Assembly: GCA_000435195.1 (NCBI GenBank) | Contig: FR880213.1 | Coordinates: 29,435 to 46,562 of the forward strand | DNA: 17,128 bases | From: Clostridium sp. CAG:169 | GTDB lineage: Bacteria > Bacillota > Clostridia > Oscillospirales > Ruminococcaceae | Direction of reading: 5' to 3' | Shown: positions 17,086-17,128 of the stretch, one piece after another | How positions within the stretch are numbered: the stretch's first letter is position 1 | Layout: the number at the start of each line of letters is the position of its first letter | Made by a program: the position numbers and the translations under genes | The notes under the pieces: generated by a model | The model's input: only the letters and a program-made list of their open reading frames with translations | Told to the model about the DNA's origin: nothing | The model's database searches: none

Positions 17086-17128
17086 ATGGGGAAAAAGCAA
17101 CTTTTTTCAAAAAAAGTCAAAAAAAGGG
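17086..17128 (+). CDS. Possible start of a rightward gene, product unknown (partial)
   Basis: ATG at 17086 opens MGKKQLFSKKVKKR and runs off the right edge. An AGGAG lies at 17067-17071, but 14 bases is a long distance to the start. The promoter signal is weak (TTGATT at 17034 with GATAAA at 17058). The very basic opening could suit a membrane or ribosomal protein; no real call is possible. Confidence 0.3.
   Translation, partial: MGKKQLFSKKVKKR

Overview
The window looks like chromosomal DNA of an anaerobic, low-to-mid GC member of the Clostridia, probably an Oscillospiraceae/Ruminococcaceae-type gut bacterium. The supporting genes are a homodimeric-type pyruvate:ferredoxin oxidoreductase (PFOR), a pyruvate kinase with the extra PEP-utiliser domain, a class B sortase and a Bacillus-type MetA. 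Ribosome binding sites are AGGAGG-like and promoters are sigma-A-like. Species cannot be named from this sequence alone.

Layout: (1) The first 14 bases are the start of a leftward gene that runs off the window. (2) Positions 349-2598 hold a two-component system: an OmpR-family regulator, an intergenic terminator hairpin, then a sensor kinase. It is followed by a membrane-anchored HtrA protease (2787-4469), an arrangement that suggests envelope-stress control. (3) pyk (4809-6560) and a sortase with a lipoprotein signal (6600-7484) form one transcription unit. (4) Leftward from 7749 is a 66-codon DUF1858-type gene interrupted by one in-frame TGA at the second cysteine of its CxxC motif. It has its own very good promoter, RBS and terminator. 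I read it as a candidate selenoprotein. (5) A leftward CNNM/CorC-type CBS membrane protein (7912-9249) has a consensus promoter. (6) A structured divergent intergenic region leads to the 1179-residue PFOR (9741-13280), whose codon use looks like that of a very highly expressed gene. (7) ruvX and a TtcA-like tRNA thiolation gene form an operon (13474-14623). (8) A 549-bp gene-free stretch follows, with a dense run of perfect inverted repeats, a terminator and a strong promoter. (9) A rightward hypothetical secreted, C-terminally anchored protein (15173-15991) converges on metA (16043-16975, leftward). The MetA residues indicate acetyl-CoA rather than succinyl-CoA use. (10) The right edge may hold the start of another rightward gene.

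Most of the window is core metabolism and housekeeping: pyruvate made by Pyk is oxidised by PFOR, RuvX and TtcA act on DNA and tRNA, and MetA opens methionine synthesis. The most unusual element is the small CxxU gene at 7549-7749. An ordinary ORF caller misses it, and an antisense ORF lies over it. None of the 12 complete genes ends in TGA, which fits UGA being scarce in this genome.
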